Origin: Pseudovibrio denitrificans JCM 12308
Lineage (GTDB): Bacteria; Pseudomonadota; Alphaproteobacteria; Rhizobiales; Stappiaceae
DNA: 64,000 nt
NCBI RefSeq assembly: GCF_001310815.1
Contig: NZ_BAZK01000005.1
Span: 124,001-188,000 of the forward strand
Direction of reading: 5' to 3'
The translations under genes and the position numbers were made by a program. The notes under the pieces were generated by a model. That model worked only from the letters and a program-made list of their open reading frames with translations, made no database searches and was not told where the DNA came from. Positions within the stretch are counted from its first letter, which is position 1, and each line of letters starts with the position of its first letter. This document shows positions 1-9,066 of the stretch, piece after piece.

Positions 1-778
1 CGTAAATCATCAGAACCAACGGCTTGGTGGAGTTCAGTGGGCCGCCCGGATCGTTCGTGGTCATGTTGAAGACTGATCGAAGATGCGCAGGAAGCCGATT
101 GAGGAGAAGACAACCAAAAAGACGATGGTTGGCTTGAGCAGTGGGATGGTGATCTCAGTCAGGGTTTCCCATGCGGAGATGCCATCAATGCGAGCTGCCT
201 CATAATAGGTTTGCGGAATGGCACGCAGGCCTGCCATGAAGATGATGACCTGGAAGCCGAGACCTGCCAGATGGCCGGTGCCAGAATGGATGGCAGGGCG
301 TAGGTTGTGGAGTTCAGGAACGGGATCTGCGGAATGCCGAAGGTTGCCAGAGCGTTGTTGAAGACGCCGATTGGAACCGGCTGGTAGAACCAGCGCCAGA
401 CCCATGCCATGGCCACAGCGCTGGTCATGAATGGCAGGAAATACAGTGCGCGGATGGTGCCGTGCATGAAGCGCAGCTTATCCAGATGGAACGCGATCAC
501 GAATGCCAGAAGCAGGGAAGTTGGTGTTCCCAGTATCAAATAGAGGAAGGTGTTGGCGAACACTTTCCAGAAGGTTGGATCGCTGAATAGCTTTACGTAG
601 TTGTCGAACCCGGCCCAGCTGCGGGAGCCAAGCAGGTTCCATTCCTGAAAAGAGAGCAGAATGGCGTTCGCTGTTGGATAGAAGCGCACAACCACATAAA
701 AAACGATCGGGATGGCGAGTAGCCCCATGCCCAGACGATCTGCTTTTGCGAGATCGAGAGCCTTTTATAAATCCCCAA
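1..778 (-). CDS. Carbohydrate ABC transporter permease (MalF/UgpA type), partial, frame broken three times
   Basis: Inner-membrane permease of a CUT1-type sugar importer; it would carry the substrate delivered by the binding protein encoded just upstream (1012-2265). Three frames joined together give a continuous family-like protein: N-terminal YKRLSISQKQ, membrane segments, then the cytoplasmic EAA loop (EAARIDGISAWETLTEITIPLL) that contacts the ATPase, then FDQVFNMTTNDPGGPL running off the left edge. The frame breaks lie near 723-726, 263-265 and 73, and each is repaired by adding one G on the coding strand. The start is uncertain: TTG at 778 follows a G-rich stretch, and an ATG near 815 is out of frame by one more indel. 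The gene is probably intact in the organism and broken here by base-calling errors. The family is certain; the sugar is unknown. Confidence 0.8.
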
Positions 779-911
779 AACCGCCCCCTGATTATAGCCG
801 GAATTGCAGCAGTTTGCTCATAATATGATTCATGAGACTGCTCTAACTATTTGTTTTAAGGTGTTTTGTGGCTCTGCTGAAAGAGCCTTTGCCCTATATG
901 CTGACCTTGAG

Positions 912-940
912 ATGTGAGGGCAAAGGGATCGCCCTCACAT
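912..940 (-). promoter_or_regulatory. Stem-loop between binding-protein and permease genes
   Basis: A perfect 10-bp inverted repeat (ATGTGAGGGC / GCCCTCACAT) with a 9-base loop lies just after the binding-protein stop codon. No T-run follows on the minus strand. Such hairpins commonly protect the 3' end of the highly expressed binding-protein message in ABC operons; that role is inferred here. Confidence 0.5.
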
Positions 941-1011
941 GCTTCTATTTTGCGTCGTGCTTCTTCCAAAGAGCGGGTTCCAACCTTCGCAGAAGCAGCG
1001 GTTTTTGACAC

Positions 1012-2265
1012 TTAGTTATAGTAGTCGTCGAGGATCTTCTGCTCTTCGCCTGCTGCCTGAGCAAGGGAATCTTCTGCAGACTGACTTTCAAGACGCATAC
1101 GGCCAACCATGTCCATCAGAGCCTGACGCTGACCACTTTCGTTGGCAAAGATGGTTGTCTTTGCATAGCCGAGGCCTTTGATGAACGGGCCGTAGACTTC
1201 GTGGTTTGCGTTTGCATCGGTCATCGCAGCAGATGGCTTTGCTGGAAGTTCGCCAACGGTGTCGAGCCAGACCTGCATGGCCTCATCGGAGGTCACGTAT
1301 TTCATGAACTTGACGGCTGCGTCGTACTTCTCGCCAGTTGCCTTGGAGGTGATGCCGTTGACCCAGTAGGAGGAGTAGTTGGACTGGGTTCCGTCAGCAG
1401 CTGCTGGCAGTTCTGCCACGCCCCACTTGAGGCCGCGTACCTTGTTGAGTGCGCCGATGCGGAAGGAGCCATCGATGTGCATGCCTGCGCGGCCCGCCTT
1501 AAAGGCTGCCTGCGGTTCATCCATGAAGCCAGCTGCGGTTACTTTGTGGGTGAACTCAAGATCGGAGTAGTACTTCAGAGCGGCTTTACCGGCCTCTGTG
1601 TTGTAGTTCACCTTCTTGTAGTTATCCATGTACGGATCGCCGCCGAACTGGCGTACGAGCACTTCGCGGAACCAGTGGTGATCTTGTGCGTTCATGCCGG
1701 TGGTGATGCCCACAGTTGACAGGTTACCTGCGCCGTCTGTCTGGGTGAGCTTCTTGGCGGTTTCAACCAGCTCGTCCAGTGTTTTTGGCGGGCCATCGAT
1801 GCCTGCTTTGTCGAAGAGACGTTTGTTGTAGAACAGAGCCAGCGAGCGCACTGCAGTTGGCAGAGCCATGTACTGATCGCCGCGCTTCATGGCCTGAACC
1901 ATTGGGAAGAACTCAGCTTCGATTTCAGCTGGTGGGAATACGTCGTTTGGTAGCGGCTGGATGAGCTGCGCGTTGACGTAGTCGTTCAGCCAGCCATAGA
2001 ACAGCTGCACCACATCCGGGCCCTGACCTGCAGGGATCGCTGCTGCCACTTTCGTGCGGTAATCCGCATACGGGAAGTGGGTCATCTTGACGGTGATGTC
2101 CGGATTTGCCTTCTCGAAGTTCTCGATCAGGGTTTCCATTGCTTTGACGCGTGGCTCAAAGAAATACTGCCAGTACTCAATTTCTACTGCCTGTGCGCTG
2201 CCTGCCGCATACATTGCGCAAGCTGCGGTGGTTGCCCCCAGCATCCACTTTTTCAATTGCTTCAT
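1012..2265 (-). CDS. Sugar ABC transporter substrate-binding protein
   Basis: Periplasmic binding protein (417 aa) of the importer whose permease follows downstream. It has a Sec signal peptide (KK near residue 5, hydrophobic core, cleavage after AGSAQA around residue 26). The mature part begins VEIEYWQYFFEPR and continues with features typical of the family 1 extracellular solute-binding fold: IPAGQGPDVVQLFYGWLNDY, the LPTAVRSLALFYNKRLF segment and a C-terminal QALMDMVGRMRLE helix. Length is normal for the family. It is divergent from the ROK regulator and separated from it by about 160 bp holding a symmetric AT-rich palindrome, which suggests ROK control. The substrate cannot be read from the sequence; the neighbouring PIG-L deacetylase hints at an N-acetylated sugar. 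Confidence 0.92.
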   Translation of the reverse strand: MKQLKKWMLGATTAACAMYAAGSAQAVEIEYWQYFFEPRVKAMETLIENFEKANPDITVKMTHFPYADYRTKVAAAIPAGQGPDVVQLFYGWLNDYVNAQLIQPLPNDVFPPAEIEAEFFPMVQAMKRGDQYMALPTAVRSLALFYNKRLFDKAGIDGPPKTLDELVETAKKLTQTDGAGNLSTVGITTGMNAQDHHWFREVLVRQFGGDPYMDNYKKVNYNTEAGKAALKYYSDLEFTHKVTAAGFMDEPQAAFKAGRAGMHIDGSFRIGALNKVRGLKWGVAELPAAADGTQSNYSSYWVNGITSKATGEKYDAAVKFMKYVTSDEAMQVWLDTVGELPAKPSAAMTDANANHEVYGPFIKGLGYAKTTIFANESGQRQALMDMVGRMRLESQSAEDSLAQAAGEEQKILDDYYN

Positions 2266-2380
2266 TGACCCTCTCCTAAGTCCTAAAGTCGGAGCTGCCC
2301 TCTATTCCTCGCCCCAGCTTCTTTTGATAAATTGCGAAAAGAAATGTTCTTCTCTTAATATTTCACAATGCTGAACAGAT

Positions 2381-2420
2381 TTAATTCAATTAAGTTGAAT
2401 ATTCAAGTGTTTTGAATTAA
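2381..2420. promoter_or_regulatory. Nested palindrome, candidate ROK operator
   Basis: Four TTCAA/TTGAA half-sites lie symmetrically about position 2400.5. The perfect 12-bp centre TTGAATATTCAA (2395-2406) is flanked by TTAATTCAA (2381-2389) and its inverse TTGAATTAA (2412-2420). It sits in the divergent region directly before the ROK start codon and upstream of the binding-protein gene, where NagC/XylR-type regulators usually bind. Binding by the adjacent regulator is inferred. Confidence 0.6.
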
Positions 2421-2429
2421 TGGATAGAT

Positions 2430-3629
2430 ATGCATCGAAAAGCACCACTTAAAATCATTGGCTCAAACGCTGAAAGAACTCGACTTCACAATAGGAAAGT
2501 CGTTCTCGGACACTTACGTTCCCATGGTAAACTGGGGCGTGCAGAGCTTGCCCGCCTGACTGGTTTGTCCACACAAGCGATGAGTAACATCATAGCGGAG
2601 TTGGAAGGTGAGGCGCTGATTCTTGCTGGTGAACGCCAGACAAAAGGACGCGGACTGCCTGCGGTGCAATACACGCTGAACCCGGCAGGCGCTGTGGCGC
2701 TGGGAGTGGAGGTTAGGCCCAATGCGATTTTATGCGCGCTGGTGAACTTTCTCGGCGATACGCTTTATACCAAACGCATACACATCAAGAGCAGTGAACC
2801 GGCTGTTGTTCTGCCTGCGGTGAAGGCGGCCTGTGATGAGGCGCTTTCATCCATTGGCAAGAACGCGCCACCTGTTCTGGGTGCGGGAATCGTTATGCCG
2901 GGTCCGTTTGGACGCGTAGGATTAACCGGTGCGGGTAAAGCGGAGCTGGTTGGTTGGGACGATAAAGACCCGCAGGCGCTGTTTGAAGACGTGCTGCAGG
3001 TGCCGGTGCGGGTGGAAAATGATGCGACGGCGGCAGCGATTGCGGAGCAGACCACAGGCTCGGCGACGGAGCTGCAATCCTTCTGTTTTGTTTATTTCGG
3101 GACTGGCCTTGGCCTTGGTGTGATTTCCAACGGAGAGATCCTGCGCGGTGCGTTTGGCAACGCGGGTGAGCTGGGGCACGTGGTTGTGGAGCGGGGCGGA
3201 CGGCTTTGCTCCTGTGGCAATCGCGGGTGCCTTGAAACCTACACCAGCCGAATGGCGGCCAGCGAGTTTTTGCAAAAGCGTGGCAAGTCTGCGGAGAACC
3301 AGAAGGATCTTTCTGATCTGCTGGCTGCCAATGATCCTGATCTGGAAGAGTGGATCAGTGAGGCGGCTGATCCGCTGGCACAGGCCATTGGCACGCTGGA
3401 AAATCTGTTTGATCCGGAAGCCGTTATTCTGGGCGGGGCCATGCCGCCGGAACTGTTGGAACGGCTGATTGAAAAGCTGGATTTGATTGATGCGACGGTT
3501 TCCGTTCGCGCTGACCGGACTTTGCCGCGCGTGGTGCGTGGTGCTTCCGGTTGGATGACGGCTGCTCTTGGCGCAGCGGCCCTGATTATTCACGACACGT
3601 ATATTCCAAGTATTTCGAAGGTAGCCTGA
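2430..3629 (+). CDS. ROK-family transcriptional regulator
   Basis: A 399-aa regulator related to NagC/XylR. An N-terminal winged helix-turn-helix (about residues 25-80; GRAELARLTGLSTQAMSNII) precedes the sugar-kinase-like ROK domain. The ROK signature is present: GELGHVVVE followed by the zinc-binding CSCGNRGCLE. The product probably senses a sugar or phosphosugar and represses the divergent ABC importer and its own operon. It is 9 bp upstream of the PIG-L deacetylase gene, so the two are almost certainly cotranscribed. The ATG at 2430 has only a weak ribosome-binding site. The family call is firm; the ligand is unknown. Confidence 0.93.
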   Translation: MHRKAPLKIIGSNAERTRLHNRKVVLGHLRSHGKLGRAELARLTGLSTQAMSNIIAELEGEALILAGERQTKGRGLPAVQYTLNPAGAVALGVEVRPNAILCALVNFLGDTLYTKRIHIKSSEPAVVLPAVKAACDEALSSIGKNAPPVLGAGIVMPGPFGRVGLTGAGKAELVGWDDKDPQALFEDVLQVPVRVENDATAAAIAEQTTGSATELQSFCFVYFGTGLGLGVISNGEILRGAFGNAGELGHVVVERGGRLCSCGNRGCLETYTSRMAASEFLQKRGKSAENQKDLSDLLAANDPDLEEWISEAADPLAQAIGTLENLFDPEAVILGGAMPPELLERLIEKLDLIDATVSVRADRTLPRVVRGASGWMTAALGAAALIIHDTYIPSISKVA

Positions 3630-3638
3630 GGGGACGAG

Positions 3639-6032
3639 ATGCCACTTTCAGATCAAGAACGTATTGCCGCGCATAAGCAACATGTGCGGATGGTGGAGCT
3701 TTGGCGTGCGTTGCAACCGCTCAAGTCAACGGTCTCCTTCATGAATACGGGTGCTCATCCGGATGATGAGATTTCTGAAATGCTGGCAGCGATCGGTCTT
3801 CGTGACGGGATTGCGTTGTCCTATGCCTGCGCCAACCGCGGTGAGGGCGGGCAGAATGATATTGGCACTGAGGCCACTGAGAACTTGGGTGTTCTGCGCA
3901 CGGCTGAGATGGAAAAAGCCTGTGATGTGCTTAACATGCGCATGTACTGGCTCTCTGAAAATGCTGAGGACGATATCTTCGATTTCGGGTTTTCCAAGAG
4001 TGGGGTGGAGACGCTTGGCAAATGGGGACATCAGCGCACGCTGAAGCGGTTTGTTGAGATCATCCGGCAGGAACGTCCTGACATCATCAGCCCGACCTTT
4101 CTGAACATTCCCGGCCAGCATGGGCACCACTGCGCCATGACACAGGCTGCGTTTGAGGTGATGAAGGCGGCGGCTGATCCTGACTTCCCTGAGGTTGATC
4201 TGCCATGCTGGACGGTGAAGAAGCTCTATCTGCCAGCCTGGTCTGGCGCCGGTGGGGCGTATGATGATGAAGTGCCGCCACCGCCTGCAACGCTTGAGTT
4301 TGATGGCAATGGTGAGGAAGAAGTCACCGGCTGGAGCTGGGCACAGATTGGCGAGCAATCGCGTGCGTTCCACAAAACCCAAGGCATGGGACGCTGGCGG
4401 AATTACAGCACCAACAACGTCTGGCCGTTGCATCTGGCAGAAAGCACCGTTGGTACTGAGGAGCAGTCTCTTTCTGATAACCTGCCGCGTGATCTTTCGG
4501 AGCTTGCCTCCTTTGCTGGGGCGCCTGCCTTGGCTGCTCTGCTGGACAAGGCACACGATCACTGTCTGGATGCGATTGAGGCATTCCCAAACCGCGCCAT
4601 GATTGGAGCGGCGGCGGCACAGGCTCTGAAGCTGGTTCGCAAGGCTCAGGAGGAATGTCCTGAGGCAGCGCGTGATGAAGTTCTGCACCGCTTGCAGCGC
4701 AAAGAGCTGCAATTGGCGAAAGTGCTGGAGCTGTCCGAAGGCATTGTTGCTTCTCTTCGTCTCTCTCAGGATCAGCTGAAGCGTGGTGATGCGGCTGAGG
4801 TTACGTTTGAATGCAACCGTGATGCTGTGCGCTATGAGCTGGATCTGCCTGATGGGTGGAGCGTGCAAGAGGGCCGTGTGCAGGTAAGTGCAGATGCTGC
4901 AACCAGCGATCCGTATCCTGCGATCTATCGGCCAGATGTTCTTCAGGCACCATGTGCAAAGCTTCAGTTTACATCCCATGGGGTGGAGGTTGAAACGCGG
5001 CTTGCGTTTGAGGTGGAGCCAGTTGTTTTGCCAAGTCATGTGGTGGAACTTGATGAAGCCAACTTCGTGCTCAACAGCGCGTTGGCGGATCGCTTTCTTA
5101 GTGTTGCTGTGAATGGCAATGCGTCCGGCTTGTCACTTGATGTGCCGGATGGCTGGCAAGTGCGCTCAGACGATGGTGTGTTCCAGCTGGCATTGCCGGA
5201 CAATGTGGCCGACGGGCTTTATGAGTTGCCTATCCTGCAAGATGGAGAGCCTGCTCATACTGTGCATGTGGTTTCCTATCCGCATGTGAGCCAGCGGGTG
5301 CGGGTCACACCAGCGACGATCCGTGTTTGCGTGGTTGAGGCCCGTCTTGCGGCGCAGCGTGTTGGTTATGTTGGCAGCGGCAACGACCGGGTTGGCAAAT
5401 GGCTCAGCGACATTGGTGCCGATGTGATGGAGCTGTCCGTTGGCGAGCTGAGTGCGCAGCGCTTGCAAGAGCTGGATACTTTGGTGATTGGTATCTTCGC
5501 GTTCCGCAACAGGCAGGATCTGCATGACGGGATTGAAGAGATCCATGAGTGGGTGAAGGGTGGTGGCCGTCTGATCACGCTTTATCATCGCCCATGGGAT
5601 CGCTGGGATGCGGACAAACTTCCGCTGAAACGGCTTGAGATTGGCTCACCGAGCCTGCGCTGGCGGGTGACTGATGAAAATGCAGAAGTGTGCTACCTGA
5701 ACCCGCAGCATGATTTGCTCAACCAGCCGAACGCCATTGGTGAGACAGATTGGGCGAACTGGCACAAAGAGCGCGGGCTTTACTTTGCCAAGAGCTGGGA
5801 TGAGGCCTATGAGCCGCTGCTGGAGATGGCAGACCCGGATGAAGCGCCTCACCAGGGCATTCTGCTTTCTGGTGCGTTTGGGCAAGGCCAACACATTCAC
5901 ACCTCGCTCATTCTGCATCACCAGATGGAGAAGCTGGTGCCAGGTGCCTTCCGCCTGATGGCAAACCTTGTCTCAAATGGTTCAGGAGAGGGAGAGACCT
6001 CTCAAAGAGCTGAGGCTTTGGAAGCGAGCTGA
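3639..6032 (+). CDS. Large PIG-L family deacetylase with C-terminal amidotransferase-like region
   Basis: A 797-aa protein, far longer than a simple PIG-L deacetylase (roughly 230-300 aa). The zinc site is visible: AHPDDE at residues 39-44 and a histidine-rich GQHGHHCAM at about 159-167. These ligands are used by the family for hydrolysis of N-acetyl groups on sugars (GlcNAc-PI, MshB, BshB). Residues of about 370-550 look like one or two beta-sandwich domains. The last 250 residues resemble a class I glutamine-amidotransferase-like/ThuA-type fold (VGYVGSGNDRVGKWLSDIGAD, then VKGGGRLITLYHRPWD). No signal peptide is seen, so it is probably cytoplasmic and acts on an imported acetylated sugar. 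It is cotranscribed with the ROK regulator and divergent from the importer. The catalytic-domain call is solid; the substrate and the function of the C-terminal part are not known to me. Confidence 0.88.
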   Translation: MPLSDQERIAAHKQHVRMVELWRALQPLKSTVSFMNTGAHPDDEISEMLAAIGLRDGIALSYACANRGEGGQNDIGTEATENLGVLRTAEMEKACDVLNMRMYWLSENAEDDIFDFGFSKSGVETLGKWGHQRTLKRFVEIIRQERPDIISPTFLNIPGQHGHHCAMTQAAFEVMKAAADPDFPEVDLPCWTVKKLYLPAWSGAGGAYDDEVPPPPATLEFDGNGEEEVTGWSWAQIGEQSRAFHKTQGMGRWRNYSTNNVWPLHLAESTVGTEEQSLSDNLPRDLSELASFAGAPALAALLDKAHDHCLDAIEAFPNRAMIGAAAAQALKLVRKAQEECPEAARDEVLHRLQRKELQLAKVLELSEGIVASLRLSQDQLKRGDAAEVTFECNRDAVRYELDLPDGWSVQEGRVQVSADAATSDPYPAIYRPDVLQAPCAKLQFTSHGVEVETRLAFEVEPVVLPSHVVELDEANFVLNSALADRFLSVAVNGNASGLSLDVPDGWQVRSDDGVFQLALPDNVADGLYELPILQDGEPAHTVHVVSYPHVSQRVRVTPATIRVCVVEARLAAQRVGYVGSGNDRVGKWLSDIGADVMELSVGELSAQRLQELDTLVIGIFAFRNRQDLHDGIEEIHEWVKGGGRLITLYHRPWDRWDADKLPLKRLEIGSPSLRWRVTDENAEVCYLNPQHDLLNQPNAIGETDWANWHKERGLYFAKSWDEAYEPLLEMADPDEAPHQGILLSGAFGQGQHIHTSLILHHQMEKLVPGAFRLMANLVSNGSGEGETSQRAEALEAS

Positions 6033-6038
6033 TGAACG

Positions 6039-6069
6039 AAAAGAGGCGCTGTAGTTCAGCGCCTCTTTT
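6039..6069. terminator. Bidirectional terminator between convergent genes
   Basis: A 13-bp stem (AAAAGAGGCGCTG / CAGCGCCTCTTTT) with a 5-base loop lies between the PIG-L gene and the convergent ABC-2 permease gene. The A-run on one side and T-run on the other let it work in both directions. Confidence 0.85.
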
Positions 6070-6079
6070 GTTTCTTGCC

Positions 6080-7208
6080 TTAGTCCAGCGTGCGTTTGAA
6101 TCTCTTGAGGGCCAGCATCAGGAGCACGGCTACGAAGAGGAAGAGCGTGTAGACGCTGACGGAAATCTCATTCCATTCCGCACCTTTGAGCAGGATCGCG
6201 CGGACCACTCTTAGGAAATGGGTGAGCGGGAAGATCTCGCCCAATGTCTGCGCCCAGCCCGGCATGCCTGCATAAGGGAACATGAAGCCGGAGAGCAGCA
6301 GGGATGGCAGGAAGAAGAAGAACGTCATCTGCATGGCCTGCATCTGAGTGCGGGCGATGGTTGAGATGAAGTACCCCAGCAGCACCAGCGAGAGCACGAA
6401 GACCAGAATAGCGCCAATGAGCAGCATCAGGCCGCCTTCAAACGGGATGCTGAACAGGATGCGGCCAGCAACCAGCACCACAGCGACCTGAACTGCGCCC
6501 ACGGCCAGATAGGGCAGGACTTTGCCGCACATGATCTCAAAGGGAGAGGCAGGCATGGCCAGCAGGTTCTCCATGGTGCCGCGTTCCGTCTCGCGGGTGA
6601 GAGCAATGCTTGTCATCATCACCAGTGTCAGCTGCAGGATGACGCCAAGCAGGCCGGGCACGATGTTGTACTGGGTGATGCCTTCCGGATTGTATTTGCG
6701 ATGAATGATCGTGCTGGACTTCAAAAGGTCCTGCTTCAGGCTCGGGTTCTTTTGCTTCACCGAAGCAACGGCGCGTTCAATGATGGAGGGGGCGGATGCT
6801 ACAGCCGCGCCGGAGGCTGCCGGGTCAGTCGCATCTGCTTCAATCAGGGCGTTGGGTGTTCCTGCTTCTGCCTGTTTGGCAAAGTCGCTCGGGATCGTCA
6901 CCACAAAGGTGACTTCGCCTTTTCTAAGAAGAGTGCGAGCTTCAGACGGAGAGAGGTTTCTCTCCGTGAACTTGAAGTACTGGGAGTTCTCCAGTGCGGT
7001 GACAGCTGCGCGGGAGTAGGGATCATTTGCCAGAGAGACCAGCGCTGTTGGCAGGCCGCGTGGATCGTTGTTGATGGCGTAGCGAACAGCACGAGCTGGA
7101 CCAGCGGAATGCCGAGCATCATGGCGAAGGTGACGCGTCGCGGCGCATCTGGATGAACTCTTTGATGAGCATGGCGAAGAGCCGCTGTAGGGAGAAGATG
7201 CTGCTCAT
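6080..7208 (-). CDS. ABC-2 type efflux permease (YbhR/YhhJ-like), frame broken twice
   Basis: Membrane subunit of an ABC-2 exporter. The ATG at 7208 overlaps the stop codon of the ATPase gene (ATGA), giving MSSIFSLQRLFAMLIKEF. Single-base deletions near 7135-7138 (restoring RRDRVTFAMMLG) and 7081-7083 (restoring VLFGYAINNDP) must be bridged; the rebuilt protein is about 376 aa, normal for the family. The order is an N-terminal transmembrane helix, a large extracytoplasmic domain of about 140 residues, then five to six helices with the ABC-2 core (TRETERGTMENLLAMPASPFEI; FFFFLPSLLLSGFMFP). It pairs with the upstream ATPase and HlyD adaptor. In E. coli the comparable ybhGFSR system has two permeases; only one is seen here, and the left neighbour is convergent. 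Confidence 0.85.
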
Positions 7209-8122
7209 TGCATATTGTCCGTGCTGTCGCTCATGAACTTGATGAAGACATCTTCCAGATTGGTTTCTGATTGTTCGATCTGTATGTCTTCGTGCTGCTC
7301 AAGCGGTTTGAGCGCGCGTTTCAGGGCCTGAAGGTCTGTTCCTGTGACGTGCAGAGAGTTGCCGAATGGTGCAACCTGCTGCACGCCTTTGTTGTTTTGA
7401 AGCTCAGGAATGAACCGTTCAAGGTTGGGGCCAGTGAGTGAGTATGTGTACAGTCCGGCGTCTGCGATGACATCGTGCAGGGAGCCATCGGCCAGAAGTT
7501 CGCCATAAGAGATGTACGTGATGCGATGGCAGCGTTCTGCTTCATCCATGTAGTGGGTGGAGACCAGTACCGTCATGCCATCAGCAGCGAGGCGGTGGAT
7601 TTCCTCCCAGAAGTCACGGCGGGCTTTGGGGTCAACGCCTGCGGTTGGTTCGTCCAGCAGAAGCAGTTTGGGCTTGTGCATGGTGCAAGCTGCCAGAGCG
7701 AGGCGTTGCTTCCAGCCCCCTGACAGTTCTCCGGCCAGCTGATTGCGGCGGGAAAGCAAGCCGAGCTTTTCCAGTGTTTCGGTTGTGTGTTTCTTGACGG
7801 GCTTCAGATTATAGAGCCGCGCCACAAAACTCAGGTTCTCTTCGATGGTCAGGTCTTCGTAGAATGAGAACTTCTGCGTCATGTAGCCGACCTGGCTTTT
7901 GATCAGCAGGCGATCTTTGATCAGATCGTAGCCCAGCACCTGACCGTGGCCTTCGTCTGGCCGCAGCAGACCGCACATCATACGGATGCTGGTGGTTTTG
8001 CCTGAGCCGTTGGGTCCAAGGAAGCCAACTATTTCACCTGATTTGACTTTAAGCGAGACATTGTTGACGACCAACTTGTCGCCAAAGCGTTTTGTCAGGC
8101 CTGTGACTTCGATTGCGTTCAT
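7205..8122 (-). CDS. ABC transporter ATP-binding protein (YbhF-like)
   Basis: A 305-aa cytoplasmic ATPase that powers the ABC-2 permease. Walker A is GPNGSGKTT (residues 36-44), the ABC signature is LSGGWKQRLALA (near 140) and Walker B is KLLLLDEPTAGVDP, followed by the switch histidine in STHYMDEAERC. The C-terminal 80 residues form the extra domain seen in drug-type exporter ATPases. Its start overlaps the HlyD stop and its stop overlaps the permease start, both by 4 bp, so the genes are translationally coupled. The E. coli YbhF is a fusion of two ATPase domains; this protein has one. The exported compound is unknown. Confidence 0.93.
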   Translation of the reverse strand: MNAIEVTGLTKRFGDKLVVNNVSLKVKSGEIVGFLGPNGSGKTTSIRMMCGLLRPDEGHGQVLGYDLIKDRLLIKSQVGYMTQKFSFYEDLTIEENLSFVARLYNLKPVKKHTTETLEKLGLLSRRNQLAGELSGGWKQRLALAACTMHKPKLLLLDEPTAGVDPKARRDFWEEIHRLAADGMTVLVSTHYMDEAERCHRITYISYGELLADGSLHDVIADAGLYTYSLTGPNLERFIPELQNNKGVQQVAPFGNSLHVTGTDLQALKRALKPLEQHEDIQIEQSETNLEDVFIKFMSDSTDNMQ

Positions 8123-9066
8123 TGCAAGCTGTCCAGATCAACGTCAAAAATCTGACCGGGTCTCAACTGAGAATGCGTGGTGATGGGCTTGGCCTGTATT
8201 TCGTAGACCAGTTTCTCCCGTGTCTCTAAAGAATAGATGACAGGCGGTGTAAATTCCGGGCCTTCTGCAATATGGGTGATCTGCAGGGCTTGCAGCGTCG
8301 TGCAGCCGGAGCATCTGCATTGAACTTGGTGCCAAGCTTCAGCTGACCGTAGTGCTCTTCTGGCACATAAAAGTGCAGCTTGATGGAGTTGACCGGCAAC
8401 AGGCTGGCAACAGGCGCCGTTGGGCCTGCCATTTCACCAGAGTGCAGGAACACGTCTGTGACCTTGGCATCTTCTGGTGCGTAGATTTTCCGCTTCTCCA
8501 GCAGCCATTTTGCCAGATCAACCTTTGCTTTAGCCATTTCATACTGGCTTTCAGCTGCGGCGATCTGATCTTCTTGCGGGCAGTTTAGCAACGGAGAGCT
8601 GGGCCTTCAGTTCGGTGATGCGGGCCTGTGCCACGAGGAGGGCGGTTTCCACCTCATCAAACTGCGCCTGTGATATGACCTTGCGGGTGAGGAGGCCCTG
8701 ATATCTGTCGTAGACGTTCTGGGAGTGTTTGGCCTGCGCCTGTGCTGAGCGCAGGGTGGCGTTCAGCACGTCGATTTCTTCCGGGCGTTTGCCGAGCTTG
8801 AGGTCGTTCAGCGAAGCGAGTGTCTGCTGTAGCTGTGCTTTTGCTTCAGCCAGCTTCATGGTGGCATCTGAGGCTTCCAGCACGGCGATGAGCTGGCCCT
8901 TCTTGACCAGTTCTCCTTCTTCCACCTTCACATCAGCAATCTCGGAGAGTTCCACCGGCGCGAGCTTGAGGTACTCTCCTTCGACATAGCCAGCGGTGAG
9001 GTTGGGTTCTGGCGCACAAAACGCGACCCAACCTGCAACAATGGGAAGTGCGCAGACATTAAGCAT
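8119..9066 (-). CDS. HlyD-family periplasmic adaptor (YbhG-like), frame broken twice
   Basis: Membrane-fusion protein linking the ABC-2 exporter to the outer membrane. The N-terminal anchor (MLNVCALPIVAGWVAFCAPEP) leads to a lipoyl-like half (YLKLAPVELSEIADVKVEEGELVKKGQ), a coiled coil of about 110 residues rich in Ala, Gln and Leu, and a beta-barrel part (YAPEDAKVTDVFLHSGEMAG). One extra C at 8578-8580 and one missing G near 8306-8308 disturb the frame; corrected, the end reads IAEGPEFTPPVIYSLETREK to FDVDLDSLQ and the length is about 315 aa. The start ATG at 9066 overlaps the TetR stop by 8 bp. The net indel count is zero, so total length stays a multiple of three. The gene is likely intact in the organism. 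Confidence 0.85.
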
